The notes: generated by a model from the sequence alone, not told the origin. 64,000 nucleotides of DNA from QHXM01 sp963697975 (GCA_963697975.1 OY969111.1:4216001-4280000), one strand, 5' to 3'; shown: positions 33,895 through 45,400, counted from the stretch's first letter. Made by a program: numbers and translations.

Positions 33895-33922
33895 AGTATT
33901 GGCCGAAGCCGCCGGGTGAGCC

Positions 33923-36900
33923 TTACTGCCGGATGCGGAACTCGACCGTGTGAATGGTCGGGTCGTTACCGGCGCGGAAGCTCAAAAGGTACGTTCCGGC
34001 GGCGTAACCCGTCGTCTTCAGCTTGAAGCGATACGCGTTCTGCCCGTTCTGGAAGGTGAAGTTCGAGTCCGGGTCGTCGTCGTTATATTCCTCGATTGTC
34101 CCGGTGGCGGTTGAGGAGACGCGCGTCACGTTGATGGCTGTGACAAAGACGCCCGCCGACGAGAGATTCAAGCCAGCAGCATTAAGAAGCTGGAGTTCGA
34201 GTTGAACCGTGCTCCCGCTCTTGTTCAGCTTGGTCACATCATGCAGCGTCTTGATGCCGTAAGCGACCGTGTAATTGACGGTCTTCGTCGCAGCGTTGCC
34301 CGCTACGTCCGTCGCATTGACCGTGAAGACTTTCGCGCCGACCGACGCGGTGTTGACGGCAGCACCGTTAGCCACCGTCCCCGTGCATGTCGCCACGCCC
34401 GAGCCTCCAACGTCCGTGCAACTGTAGCTACTGGTCACGCCCTGATTGAGCAGATAAACGGCGCTCGTTGGCCGCGTTATCTGGATGTCGGGCTTCGTCG
34501 TGTCGCTTTTACGCTCGACGATGACGAACGGGCTGAGCGAATTCACGCGCGCGTAGATGGTGCGCGTCGAGAAGGTGTGCGTTGGGCTATCGGGCGCGAG
34601 AATCGTCCGGTCAATGAAGTTCGGGACGGGCGGCGGCTCGCCGTGCAAGACCCGCAGCGTGCTGAAGGTGACGGGGTTGTTAATGCCCGGCACCTGGAAG
34701 CCAATGGTGATTGGCCCGGTGTAGGTGGCAGTCGTCGTAATCTCGAAGGCGAGACTGTTGGCGTTGATGACGTACTCGCCCGGTATTCCAGAAAGCGAGT
34801 TCGGGTCAATCGGCGTGACGGTAGTCTGTCCGGCCTGCGTCACATTCGAGAAAGTAACCGTCGCGCCGTTCTGCGCCACCGCGACGTTCGTGCCCGCAGG
34901 CGTGTTCGCGGGCGGCGCAACCGGCGCAGGCCGCCATTTCGGCCCGAACACGTCATCGCGAATCAGCTCGACGCGGTTTGTCCCGTCCGCTTTGATGAGG
35001 TCTATGCTGCGCACGCCGTTGCGATTACTCGTGAAGGCGAGGCGCATCGAGTCAGGCGACCAGTCGGGATTGACGTTGTATTCCAGATCGTTGCCGAAAC
35101 AGTTGAGACCCGCGCCGTCTGCGCCCACGACGCAGACGTTTCCGCCCTGAGCCTCACCGACGACATAGTGGAACGCCAGTTTCGTGCTGTCAGGCGACCA
35201 CTTCTCACCACCGGCGGCGTAATACATGCCGCCCTGCGGCGGACTGTATACGACCGTGCGGTTGGTCCCGTCGGCGTTCATCGTCTCGATGACAGCGCCG
35301 CCCGTGCTATTGGTGCTAAACGAGAGCTTGCTTCCGTTTGGCGACCACTGCGGGGCGAAGGAGTGTGTGATGTTGTCGTTGGTCAGACGACGCACGTCTG
35401 TGCCGTCCGGGCGCACCGTGTAGACATCGTTGGTGTTGTTCGGGAAATAGCGCGTGAAGGCTATGCGCGTCCCGTCGGGCGACCACACCGCGCCGAAATC
35501 TCTTTCGCCGTCGGCGTGGGCGATTTGGACGAGGTTGGTCCCGTCGGCGTTCGCCACGTAGATGTCATTGGTGGGTGCAGCGTTCTCGCTGTAGTGAGCG
35601 CGCAGGAAGCTGATGCGCGCGCCGTCGGGCGACCACTGCGGCTCTGTGTTGTAGCCGTCAGCGCCGATGATGCTTGTGCGGGCAGTGCCGTCGGCGTTGA
35701 TTGTGTAGACCTCGCTGGTCGTCACGTTGTCGCTTGAATAGGCACGCGCGCTGAAGGCGAGACGGCTGCTATTGGGCGACCAGGCATAGGAGTCTATGTA
35801 CTCGCCGGGAACACTCGTGAGCAGCGTGAGGTTCGAGCCGTCGGCGTTGACCACGCCGAGAGAGACCGTCAGGTTCGCAAAGTCGTACCGCAGGAAGGCG
35901 AGCTTGCTTCCATTTGGCGACCAGATGAAGTTGTTATCTTCAAGCTGATGGTTGGTCAGATTCTGTCGGCCTGCCCCGTCAGCGCGCTGCTTGAAGATGT
36001 CTGTCTGGAAGGTGGCCGCATCAAACCGGCCATAGGCGAGTTCTGCCTCGTTGGCCTGACCGGGCGTCGGCGACGGCAACGGCGGGCTGGCGATGTAGAA
36101 CTGTGCGCTGCCGACGTTGTTGTCGGTGTTGGGGTCAATTGGCGACGCGCTCGCGACCGTGAACGTCGCGGTGAGTAAATCATAAGGCGTGCCGGTAGCG
36201 GTCGCGTGTACCTGGACGGTCTTCGTCTCGCCGGTGGCTGCGGCGGGGAACGAGCAATTGAAGTTCGCGCTGCCGGGAGCGCCTGTGCAGGAGCCATCGC
36301 TGTTGTTGACGACGGAAGAGAGCGTGACGCCTGCGGGGAGTTGGCCCGTGAGCGTCACGTCGGCGGCTGGCGAGTTGCCGTCGTTGACGACCGCGACGGT
36401 ATAGATGACCTGCCCGCCGCTGGGGACGTATTGCGAGTTGGCCGAGGCATAAACGTACATGTCGGCTGTGGGTGGCGGGGGCGTCGGCTCGATGGGCCGC
36501 CATTTCGGGTCAGCGTAATAGGACGGGTCGTTCGTCAGATCGACGCGCCCCGTGCCATCGGCGTTGATGATGTCAATGCCGCCGCCGTTGCGCCGACTGT
36601 AGAACGCGATGCGCGTGCCGTCGGGCGACCAGTCGGGGTCCTGATTGTATTCCGCATCAGCGCCGACGGTCAGATGATTCGTGCCGTCTGCGTTGGCGAT
36701 GTAGACGGTCGCCGCGTTGTAGTTCTGCACGGTGAGGACGCGGGAGTAGGTCAACTTCGAACCGTCGGGCGACCAGCGCGGGGTCGAGGCACGGTTGGAC
36801 GAAGTGTCTATCTGGACGATAACGCCCGTGCCCACGTTCATCACGTTGAGCAGGGAGACGCCCTGATTGCCACGACTGTAAGCGATGCGCGTGGAGTCGG

Positions 36901-39900
36901 GCGACCATGAGAAGTCGTTTTCGTCCTCCGGCGTGTTAGTCAGGCTGCGAAGGTTCGAGCCGTCGGCGTTCATCACGTAGAGGTCAGCCGGGCCGTATTC
37001 GACATCGATCATGTTTGCGGAGTTGCGCAGGAAGGCGATCTGCGTGCCATCGGGCGACCACGCTGGCTGGCTGTCCATCATGTCTGCGACGCCAGTCAGT
37101 TGCACGAGTCCCGTGCCGTCGGCGTTGACGACGTAGATGTCACTGCCGATGACGGGAGTGTAACCGGGTTCTGTCAGATGGCCGCGCGAGAAGACTATCC
37201 TTTGTCCGTCTGGCGACCACGCGGTCGTGGGTGCGCCGTCCATGTCGCTCGGCCCATTACTGATTCTCGTCAGCCCGCCGCCGTTGGCGTAGGCGACGTA
37301 GACTGCGCTCGTCGAGTCCAGATTGCTGCGACCCGTGAAGACGACGCGCGTCCCGTCAGGCGACCATGCGGGTGTGCCGTCATGCTCGTTGGGCGTGAAG
37401 CTGAGTTGGATAAGGCCGCTGCCGTCAGCGTTCATCACGAAGACATCTGTGTTGTTATCGTCTTCGCTGACGTGGCGCGTGAAGGCGATGCGCGTGCCGT
37501 CGGGTGACCACTCGAACTCGCCGTGTTGGGATGGGTCATCCTGCGGGCTGTTGGTCAGATTCGCCTGCCCTGTGCCGTCGGCGCGGCGCGTGTAGATTTC
37601 CGAGTTGCCGTCGCGCCGCGACTCGAAGGCGATGAGCGGGTTTGCTCCCGTCGCAGGCGTCGGAGTTGGCACGGGCGGTCCGGCGATGAAGAAGACTGCG
37701 ACATTACTGTCGTTGATGGCAACAGGGTCGGGCGTTGCGCTATCGACGGTGAACGTCGTGTTCAGCTTCGTGTAGGGCGCGCCCGCGACGTTCGCCGTCA
37801 CGTTGATGATCTTCGTTTCAAGGTAAGCGGCTGTGGGGAACGAGCAGTTGAAACTCGCGCCGTCGGGCGCGCTCGTGCAGGAGCCGTCGTTGTTGTTAGC
37901 GATTGAAGCGACGGTGACGCCTGTGGGCATTTGTCCCGTGAGCGTGACGTTAGAAGCTGGCGCGGGGCCGTTGTTGGCGACGAAGACCGTGTAGGTGACT
38001 TGCTCGCCTGTGGGAACGAGGCGGCGGTCTACTGTGCCGAAGACGGCCATGTTGGCCTCGTCGGGTGTCGGCTCAGGAGTCGGCGTCGGCTCAGGAGTCG
38101 GGTCGGGTGTCGGTGTCGGCGTTGGTGTCGGCGTCGGCTCAGGCTCGCAGGGCGAGACGTAAGGATACTGGCCGAAGACGACATCGCGGACGCCTGCGGT
38201 CATGTTGCGTAGCGATGTGTCGAAGAGGAAGGGGAACTTGACCTTGTTGCCGTGTCCTGTGATGAGCGTGCGTGCGCCCATGTCCGGGTCTCTGCGGTAA
38301 TAACGAACTGCGCCGTCATCAACCGCCAACTCGAATTCGCTCGTTGAGTCAAACGTGCCGAGGCCGCCGCCGAGGCCGGTCACCCAGCTATAGAGCGAGC
38401 CGTAAGAGAAGTAGAGCGCGATCTGCGAGGCGGGGAAGCTCGCGTTCGGATCGGTTGCCGCCAGCGCGACGAGCATGTTGTCTTCAGTGCGCGAGGGCCT
38501 GAAGCGATAGAAAGAGTTGTCGCCGGTAATCTGCTGGACCGAGGACGCGCCCGCGTCGTAGCCCTCGCTGGCTCCGCTCGTCTTGGTGATACCGTTGCCG
38601 TCAATGGTGACGTTAATCGGATTCTGCCACGTCACGTTCTGCATCTGCGGCACGTTGCCTCGCACCTTGAGGCCGCCTGCTGCTGTGAACTGCGTGACCT
38701 CGACCTGCGTGTTCGGCGCGTAGAGCAGGACGTAGAGATGGAGCGGCGCGGTCGTGTGCTTGTTGCTGGTAGCATAAACGCCGTTGTTGACAAAGTAGGT
38801 AACGGTGTCGCCGTGTCGCTCGATGCGGAAAACCGGAGGCGGCTGATTATTGTAGAAGCCGCCAGCGTTGACGCTGGTACCGGGCGAATCGTACTCGCGG
38901 ATAAGGTAGATTCCGCTGCCGCCCGGATAACCGTTGTAGTTGGCGTCAACGTGGAACAGGTAGTCAACTGAGTCGTAACCGCACCACGGCTCGGTTTCGG
39001 TCAGTCCAACGTAAGCCGTGCCGCCTTGCGGCAGGTGGAACTCGATAGTGCCATCGCCGAGCATGACCTCTTTGCTCATCATCGCGTGGAAAGAATGACT
39101 GCCGCGCGTGGCTTCGGTCTTCTCGAACAGCCCGCCGGTGAGCGTCGGAGTCTGGACTAGCCCGGCGCTGCAATGCGGGGGCAGCATCGTGATCGTGTTC
39201 TGCGTCTCGCAAGCTGGCGTCGGCGTGGGCGTAGGCGTCGGCTCAGGTGTCGGCGTCGGTGTTGGCTCAGGAGTTGGCGTCGGCGTCGGCGTCGGAGGCG
39301 GCGCGCAGGTGAGTTGCTCGAACTTGAGGACGAAAGGCTGGTTGCTGCCGCCTGTGGTCGAATGATATGCGCCCGGTGTGTCCGGAAAGTCGGTCGAGAA
39401 CGTGCCACCCGTTACGTAAGCATAGCCGTTTGCATCCACGATCATGGCTGTGGGAATGTCCGGGCCGGTGCTGCCGCTGAAAGTATTGGAATAGAGTAGA
39501 CCGGCTGCGCCGCTCGCCGCCGGATCGAGCCTGGCGATGAAAGGAACGCCTCTGAAAGCGCCCTGTGCGGCGCAGGCCGAGACGGGGAAGTCTGGCGAAC
39601 TGGTCGAGCCGAGCACGTAGATGTTGCCGATTGAGTCCGTCGCCACAGCAGCGCCGCTGTCGGTGGCGTCGCCGCCGCCCAGAAAGGTCGAGTAGAGCAG
39701 ATCGTTTGCGCCAGTGCCCGCGAGATTCAGTTTTGCGACGAAGGCATCGGTCTTGACAGCGCCGCTGATGGCCGCGCCCTTGTTGACGGACTGGATGGCG
39801 TTCGGCGTCACGGGGAAGTTTGCGGAGAAGGCCGCGCCGGTGACGTAGACGTTGCCCGCTGCATCGAGCTTAAGATCGCTGAGGGTGTCGCCCGCGCTTC

Positions 39901-41644
39901 CGCCCAGATAGGTTGAATAGAGCAGTGAGCTTGCGCCAACGGCAGCCGGGTCGAATTTCGCGATGAAGATGTTTGTGCCGGATGCGCCCGAAGCACGCGT
40001 AGGCTGAAATGCTCCCGGCGTCGTGGGGGTGTTGGTCGAGTGTGAGTAGCCGCCGACGTAGGCGTTACCGGCGGCGTCTATTGCCACGCGCGAGCCGGAA
40101 TCGTATGCATTGCCGCCGAAGTAAGTGGAGTAGAGCAGGTCGCTGTCGCCCGCGCCCGCCGGGTTGATGAGCGCGAAGAAGGCGTCGGCGTGGAAGGGCG
40201 TTGGATAAGTATAATTAGGCTGGAAGGCGTTGCGCGTGGGGAAGTCTATCGACTCGGTCTCACCTGAAATGTAGATGCGCCCCGCGCCGTCCACCGCGAT
40301 GTCCATCGCATAATTGCGGAAGCTGCCGCCGAGGAATGTCGAATAGGCAAGTTGCGCTGCGCCTGTGAGCGACGGATTGAGCTTCAAGACATAAGCTTTC
40401 AAGGGGCCGTTAAATGTAGCTTGATACGCGCCCGTCGTGGTGGGGAAATCTGTCGAGCCTGTGTAGCCGGACAGGTAGATGTTGTTGCTGCTGTCCAATG
40501 CGACGCCCGTCACGCTGTCGGGCTGATTGCCGCCGATGTAGCTGGAATAGAGAAGCTGTGTGCCGTCCGCGCTGAGCTTCGAGACGAATATTTCGTTGTA
40601 GACGCTATCGCCGGAGCTGGTTTTCAGTGCGCCCGCTGTGGTCGGAAAGTCGAGCGAGCCGGTGTGACCGACGACGTAAGCGTTCCCGTCGGCGTCCACT
40701 GCAATATCGGTGGCCGAATCGGAATTGCTGCCGCCGAACCGCGCGCCGTAGATGAGCGACACTGCCGGGTCAATCACCAGCGGTCGGCTCGCGTCATACG
40801 ACGCAACCTCGAAGCCGACCTGCGAGCGGCGCTCGTCCAGCACGAAGCGGGAAGCGACCGTCTGACGACTACCGTCGGCGGTCGTTTGATAAGCAATGGG
40901 CTGATGCTGGCGCACCTGTCCGCCTGCCGTGTCCAGCACGAGCGCGCCGCTCTCATCCACGCGCATTCGTTCAGCGCCCGCAAACTTGAGCTTGATCTGA
41001 TCTGCGTGCGCGCCGGGCGCAAGCACGAAATCGTATTCGAGTTGTTGCTGGTTGCCGTAGTAGACGAGATCAACGCCCGGATAGACCTCTTCATATTTAA
41101 CCTTCGCATAGCCGGGAGTGTCTGTGCGCCACTTTTTCGGATCGCTTCCGATGAAGTAGTTGCTACCGCCGGGCAACTGCTCAAGCCCTTTGACGATTGG
41201 CGTGGGGTTCGACTCGACCAACTTCATCCGCAGGACAGCGCCTCTCGCAGCCGTCTCTGTGGCCGTACGCTGGTGTGAGGCCGCAATTCGCGCGGGCGCA
41301 GCTTCGCGCAAAGACAACACCGCCTCGGTGGGTGTCAGAAACAGTCCGTAACCGCTGCCGCGCGCCAGGAACTTGACCGACTCGTCGGTCTGCCCACGAT
41401 TAACCTCAAAACTAATCGGCAGCTTGCCGTAAGCCTCGCTGGCTCTGCCCTTCGCTTGTTCCATTGATTCTGGATGAGCGGATTGAGGGTTTGACTGTGT
41501 GCTCTGCTGCGCCGTGCGAGATTGGTTAACGACGCTGGAGCGAACTGATTGCCACGTGGTGATGATGGAGGGAGCTATCAGGTTGAGCAATAATCCGAGG
41601 GCGAGAATCAGTCCGGTCAGTTGCTTTGCGAGAGGTGCTTTCAT
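33923..41644 (-). CDS. Giant secreted beta-propeller / DUF11 protein
   Basis: 2,573 residues from ATG 41644 (AAGGAG about 15 nt upstream); the open frame runs to 41719, but this start gives a clean signal peptide (MKAPLAKQLTGLILALGLLL). In order: DUF7948-like domain (ISFEVNRGQTDESVKFLARG), SBBP propeller repeats (about 39.3-40.8 kb; YSSYIGGNQPDSVTGVALD), PT linker, lectin-like region, PT linker (about 38.1 kb), DUF11 unit, TolB/PD40 propeller (36.5-37.6 kb; WSPDGTRIAF), second DUF11, second PD40 propeller (34.9-36.0 kb) and Ig-like C-terminal domains. No sorting tag recognised. A surface or exported adhesin or binding protein is likely. Confidence 0.9.
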   Translation of the reverse strand: MKAPLAKQLTGLILALGLLLNLIAPSIITTWQSVRSSVVNQSRTAQQSTQSNPQSAHPESMEQAKGRASEAYGKLPISFEVNRGQTDESVKFLARGSGYGLFLTPTEAVLSLREAAPARIAASHQRTATETAARGAVLRMKLVESNPTPIVKGLEQLPGGSNYFIGSDPKKWRTDTPGYAKVKYEEVYPGVDLVYYGNQQQLEYDFVLAPGAHADQIKLKFAGAERMRVDESGALVLDTAGGQVRQHQPIAYQTTADGSRQTVASRFVLDERRSQVGFEVASYDASRPLVIDPAVSLIYGARFGGSNSDSATDIAVDADGNAYVVGHTGSLDFPTTAGALKTSSGDSVYNEIFVSKLSADGTQLLYSSYIGGNQPDSVTGVALDSSNNIYLSGYTGSTDFPTTTGAYQATFNGPLKAYVLKLNPSLTGAAQLAYSTFLGGSFRNYAMDIAVDGAGRIYISGETESIDFPTRNAFQPNYTYPTPFHADAFFALINPAGAGDSDLLYSTYFGGNAYDSGSRVAIDAAGNAYVGGYSHSTNTPTTPGAFQPTRASGASGTNIFIAKFDPAAVGASSLLYSTYLGGSAGDTLSDLKLDAAGNVYVTGAAFSANFPVTPNAIQSVNKGAAISGAVKTDAFVAKLNLAGTGANDLLYSTFLGGGDATDSGAAVATDSIGNIYVLGSTSSPDFPVSACAAQGAFRGVPFIARLDPAASGAAGLLYSNTFSGSTGPDIPTAMIVDANGYAYVTGGTFSTDFPDTPGAYHSTTGGSNQPFVLKFEQLTCAPPPTPTPTPTPEPTPTPTPEPTPTPTPTPACETQNTITMLPPHCSAGLVQTPTLTGGLFEKTEATRGSHSFHAMMSKEVMLGDGTIEFHLPQGGTAYVGLTETEPWCGYDSVDYLFHVDANYNGYPGGSGIYLIREYDSPGTSVNAGGFYNNQPPPVFRIERHGDTVTYFVNNGVYATSNKHTTAPLHLYVLLYAPNTQVEVTQFTAAGGLKVRGNVPQMQNVTWQNPINVTIDGNGITKTSGASEGYDAGASSVQQITGDNSFYRFRPSRTEDNMLVALAATDPNASFPASQIALYFSYGSLYSWVTGLGGGLGTFDSTSEFELAVDDGAVRYYRRDPDMGARTLITGHGNKVKFPFLFDTSLRNMTAGVRDVVFGQYPYVSPCEPEPTPTPTPTPTPDPTPEPTPTPEPTPDEANMAVFGTVDRRLVPTGEQVTYTVFVANNGPAPASNVTLTGQMPTGVTVASIANNNDGSCTSAPDGASFNCSFPTAAYLETKIINVTANVAGAPYTKLNTTFTVDSATPDPVAINDSNVAVFFIAGPPVPTPTPATGANPLIAFESRRDGNSEIYTRRADGTGQANLTNSPQDDPSQHGEFEWSPDGTRIAFTRHVSEDDNNTDVFVMNADGSGLIQLSFTPNEHDGTPAWSPDGTRVVFTGRSNLDSTSAVYVAYANGGGLTRISNGPSDMDGAPTTAWSPDGQRIVFSRGHLTEPGYTPVIGSDIYVVNADGTGLVQLTGVADMMDSQPAWSPDGTQIAFLRNSANMIDVEYGPADLYVMNADGSNLRSLTNTPEDENDFSWSPDSTRIAYSRGNQGVSLLNVMNVGTGVIVQIDTSSNRASTPRWSPDGSKLTYSRVLTVQNYNAATVYIANADGTNHLTVGADAEYNQDPDWSPDGTRIAFYSRRNGGGIDIINADGTGRVDLTNDPSYYADPKWRPIEPTPPPPTADMYVYASANSQYVPSGGQVIYTVAVVNDGNSPAADVTLTGQLPAGVTLSSVVNNSDGSCTGAPGSANFNCSFPAAATGETKTVQVHATATGTPYDLLTATFTVASASPIDPNTDNNVGSAQFYIASPPLPSPTPGQANEAELAYGRFDAATFQTDIFKQRADGAGRQNLTNHQLEDNNFIWSPNGSKLAFLRYDFANLTVSLGVVNADGSNLTLLTSVPGEYIDSYAWSPNSSRLAFSARAYSSDNVTTSEVYTINADGTARTSIIGADGYNTEPQWSPDGARISFLRAHYSENAAPTNDIYVANADGTNLVQIAHADGERDFGAVWSPDGTRIAFTRYFPNNTNDVYTVRPDGTDVRRLTNDNITHSFAPQWSPNGSKLSFSTNSTGGAVIETMNADGTNRTVVYSPPQGGMYYAAGGEKWSPDSTKLAFHYVVGEAQGGNVCVVGADGAGLNCFGNDLEYNVNPDWSPDSMRLAFTSNRNGVRSIDLIKADGTNRVELIRDDVFGPKWRPAPVAPPANTPAGTNVAVAQNGATVTFSNVTQAGQTTVTPIDPNSLSGIPGEYVINANSLAFEITTTATYTGPITIGFQVPGINNPVTFSTLRVLHGEPPPVPNFIDRTILAPDSPTHTFSTRTIYARVNSLSPFVIVERKSDTTKPDIQITRPTSAVYLLNQGVTSSYSCTDVGGSGVATCTGTVANGAAVNTASVGAKVFTVNATDVAGNAATKTVNYTVAYGIKTLHDVTKLNKSGSTVQLELQLLNAAGLNLSSAGVFVTAINVTRVSSTATGTIEEYNDDDPDSNFTFQNGQNAYRFKLKTTGYAAGTYLLSFRAGNDPTIHTVEFRIRQ

Positions 41645-42043
41645 GGGCGTTTCTTTCTCCTTAAGACGGGTTGTGGGAATTAATCGCCGGGCGGCGCTCT
41701 CTGGGGGATGCGCGCACACGTCGGCGACGTGCAGACCTCTTCCAAATTGAAGTCTGCCTGCTGAATTTTTCTGGTGATAGATACAGGTAAGGAAGAAGTT
41801 AGAGATTGCCGATCTTCAACAGACAATCCGCTTCTTCGCCATCAAGGTTAGCAGCAATACAACCTCTCTTGTGCTTATGCAGTGGAAGATAAAAGGTATG
41901 CTTGATGCTTGAACGCTGTCAGGGAGGGCGTTCGGTAATACAATTTCCAGCGCGGGCTATCTTAATTGTTTTAACTTAAATGTCAAGCGGAGATTGCAAT
42001 CAGGTGACAGATTTGTTGCAGGAAGGTTACGAACGAGATGAAT

Positions 42044-42215
42044 TGCGGCTCTGCCGCATCTTTGTGCGGAAAGCCTGGGCTTTCCGGCCTGCATTACTTT
42101 AATCATCTAGCGAGGCTACGCCTCGCAACTGGCAAGGCGCCGCCCTGCCTAAGAGTAAGAGAATCATTCAACGGAAAGGCAGAGCCTTTCCGCACAGCGG
42201 ACGGCAGAGCCGTTA
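42044..42215. repeat. Array of six short palindromes
   Basis: Consecutive hairpins: TGCGGCTCTGCCGCA, CGGAAAGCCTGGGCTTTCCG, GCGAGGCTACGCCTCGC, GGCAAGGCGCCGCCCTGCC, CGGAAAGGCAGAGCCTTTCCG-type (arms of 8) and CGGACGGCAGAGCCG. Stems differ in sequence while the 4-7 nt centres stay alike. A similar array lies at 63427-63535. Confidence 0.75.
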
Positions 42216-42292
42216 TGACTGGCAAGTTGGATAATCAGCCGTGTGGAGTCGCTGACTGGCAGAGCGCGGTCACTAAGTCGTTGCACAGCAGG

Positions 42293-42403
42293 AAGCAGAA
42301 CCCGGAAGTGAGAAGCCAGAAGAAGAGCAGAAGCAAGTGTTCGGCAGGAAAGCGGTTGACCTTTCCTTTCATCTCCCGACGCCTGATTTCCGTCTTCGGC
42401 TTT
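42293..42403. repeat. agaag/cttct inverted repeat
   Basis: Left arm (42293-42345: gaagtgagaagccagaagaa and similar words) and right arm (42376-42403: gcctgatttccgtcttcggc). Words match the repeats at 7813-7908 and 12820-12846. Confidence 0.55.
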
Positions 42404-42404
42404 T

Positions 42405-45400
42405 TCATCGGATTCGCACGGTGAAGCTGACGAAGCCCGTGTTGTTCGGAGCGAGTTGGCTGAGGTTGCCGTTGAAAGTCCAACGGATGGAAGTGATGTC
42501 GCGGTTATAGCCAGCGGGTGCGCCACCGCCGCCGCTCACGGGATTGGTGATCCATGTGCTCGACGGGCTGTGGAAGTATTCGACCGTCACTCCGGTCAGT
42601 CCCGTCGGCAGCGGCGACGAGTGGCTCTCGGAGCCGATCTTGATGTCGGTGTTCGCTGGAATCGGATCTGTGATGACGAAGCTGGAAGCGAACGAGCCGC
42701 CACTGTTGGTGAACGTAATCACGTAGGTGATGTCGCTGCCGGGCGGCATGTTGAGTTGACCAACCGGCGGGCAGGGCTGTCCCTGAACCGTCTTGCAGAG
42801 CGCGACGCTGGGCGGCGACGTGGAGAGGCTCGAACTTGCCTGATCGTCTTCCGCCGCGTTGTTGTTGTTCGGTGTCGAATCGGGGTCGGGTTGGTTTGAT
42901 GCCGACACCTGCGCAGTGTTCGTGATTGAGCCGAGCGCGTCAATGCGCGCGACGATCTGTAAGGTAACGGGAGTCGCCCCGCTTGCCAGATTGCCGACTG
43001 TCCAGATGCCCGTCACGCTGCTGTAGCTGCCGACGCTCGGCGTCGAAGACATGTATGTCAATCCGGCAGGCAGTTGGTCACGCACCGCAACGCCCGTCGC
43101 ATCCGACGGCCCCGAATTCGTGAGCGTGACGGTGAAGGTGGCATTCGTGCCGATGCCCGAGCCGGAGTTGTTGGTCACTTTGGTCAAGCTCAAATCGGAG
43201 CTTGAGACGATGGTCGTCGGATCGGTGGCAGTATCGTTTGTGGTAACGACCTGTCCGCCGCCGGAGACCGACACATTGTTGGTCACGCTCGATGCCGCGC
43301 TCTGCGCGACGCTGACGGTGATGGTGAGCGCCGGATAGCTCGCGCCTGCGTTAAGTACGGTGTTGCGCGAGCAGGTGACAACCTGTCCCACTGCACTGCA
43401 ACTGCCCCAGCCTGTTCCTCCGTTGGAAACGAAGGTTAAACCTGCCGGTAAAGTGTCTGTGACGGTCACGATGCCAATGGCCGCGCCTGAGCCGGAGTTT
43501 GTCACCGTCAGGGTGTAAACGCCGGTCGAGCCGCGCGTGAAATTGCCCGTGTGAGATTTCACGACGGTCAGGTCGGCGACCGCGTTGATCGTGGTCGGAT
43601 CGCTGGCAGAGTTGTTACCTGAATTCGTCTCACCACCACCCGAAACTGACGCTGTGTTCGTCACACTCGCGGGCGCGGTCGCGGAGACGTTCACGGTGAT
43701 TGTGATGGCCGTATAGCTGCTTCCAGCCGCAAGCGCGTCCGAGCGAGAGCAGGTGACAACCTGACCAACGGCGCTGCAACCCCAGGCGGCGGGCGCGGCG
43801 GAGACGAAAGTCAGACCTGCCGGTAAAGTATCCGTGACCGTCACCGCGCCGCTGGTCGCGCCGGTTCCTGAATTGGTGACGGTGATGGTGTACGTCGCCC
43901 CGTTCTGCCCCTGCGTGAAGTTGCCCGTATGACTCTTGGTAATTGTCAGATCAGGCACGCCGTTGATGGTTGTCGGGTCGGTGGCTGTATCGTTTGAGGT
44001 GTTAACCTGCCCGCCGCCGGAGACCGCCACGCTGTTGGTCACATTGAAGGGCGCGTTCGAAGCGACGTTGACATTGATCGTGAGCGGGGGATAACTCGCG
44101 CCGGGGGGGAGCACGGTGTTGCGCGTGCAGGTCACGACCTGACCGATTGCGCTGCAAGCGCCCCAGCCTGTGCCTCCGTTGGACACGAAGGTCAAACCTG
44201 TCGGCAAAGTGTCCGTGACCGTCACGATGCCAACGGTTGAGCCAGCGCCGGAGTTGGTGACGGTGACGGTGTACGTCGCCCCGTTCTGTCCCTGTGTAAA
44301 GTTTCCGGTGTGCGACTTGGTGACGGTCAGATCGGCAACCTGAGTAATCGTAGTCGGGTCGCTGGCAGAGTTGTTGCCCGTGTTTGACTCGCCGCCGCCC
44401 GACACGCTCGCGTTGTTGGTGACGCTCGATGCCGCAGTCGCAGACACATTGACTGTCAATGTGATTACAGGATAACTGCTCGACGCGGAGAGCGTGTCGG
44501 CACGCGAGCAGGTCACGACCTGACCCACCGCGCTGCAAGACCCCCAACCCGTGCCCGTGCCGGAAACGAAAGTCAGACCGACGGGCAAAGTGTCTGTCAC
44601 AGTCACCGTGCCGGAGGTCGCGCCAGTGCCGGAGTTGGTGACGGTGAGCGTGTAGGTCGCGCCATTTTGTCCCTGTGTGAAATTGCCTGTGTGCGACTTC
44701 GTGATGGTCAGATCGGGAAGGCCGTTAATAGTCGTCGGGTCGCTGTCCGAATTGTTGTTGACGATAATTTCTCCGCCACCGGAGACCGAAACGTTGTTAG
44801 TGACGCTCGCTGCCGCGTTCGTTGCGACGTTGACGGTGAGCGTGATCGCCGAACTCGCGCTCGCGGCCAGCGCGACGCTGCGCGTGCAGGTGACGGTCTG
44901 ACCCGCAGCCGTACAGGCATTCCAATTCGTGCCCGTGCCGGACACGAACGTCAAGCCCGCCGGTAAAGTGTCAGTGACGGTGATTGTGCCGGTGGTCGGG
45001 CCGTTGCCGATGTTGGTCACATCGAGTGTGTAGGTCGCACCGTTTTGTCCCTGCGTGAAGTTGCCTGTGTGAGATTTATTGATGGTCAGGTCGGCGAGTT
45101 GATTAATCGTCGTGTCGTCGGTGTCTGAGTTGTTGGTGTTGTTGGTCTGGCCGCCGCCGGTAACGGTGACGCTATTGGTGACGCTCGCAGCAGCGGTGGC
45201 GGAGACGTTAACCGTCAACGTGATTGCAGGAAAACTGCTGAGCGCGGCGACCGACGTGTTGCGCGTGCAGGTGACGACCTGACCCACAGCCGTGCAGGCG
45301 TTCCAACCTGTGCCAGCGCCGGAAACGAAAGTCAGACCTGCCGGTAAGGTGTCCGTCACCGTCACAACGCCCGTGCTGGCAGCCCTGCCGATGTTATTGA

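Larger units (their letters stand above)
41645..42404. other. 760-bp intergenic region rich in palindromes
   Basis: Upstream region of the giant gene (41645-42000, AT-richer, probably its promoter, no clear boxes found) followed by a run of short hairpins (42044-42215) and an agaag-type inverted repeat (42293-42403). No gene recognised. Confidence 0.65.

Noticed and set aside
34202..35737. 511-codon open frame opposite the giant protein gene
   Set aside because: It is an antisense shadow: Arg/Val/Asp-rich, low-complexity product without domains, caused by the repeated GC-rich codons of the propeller gene.
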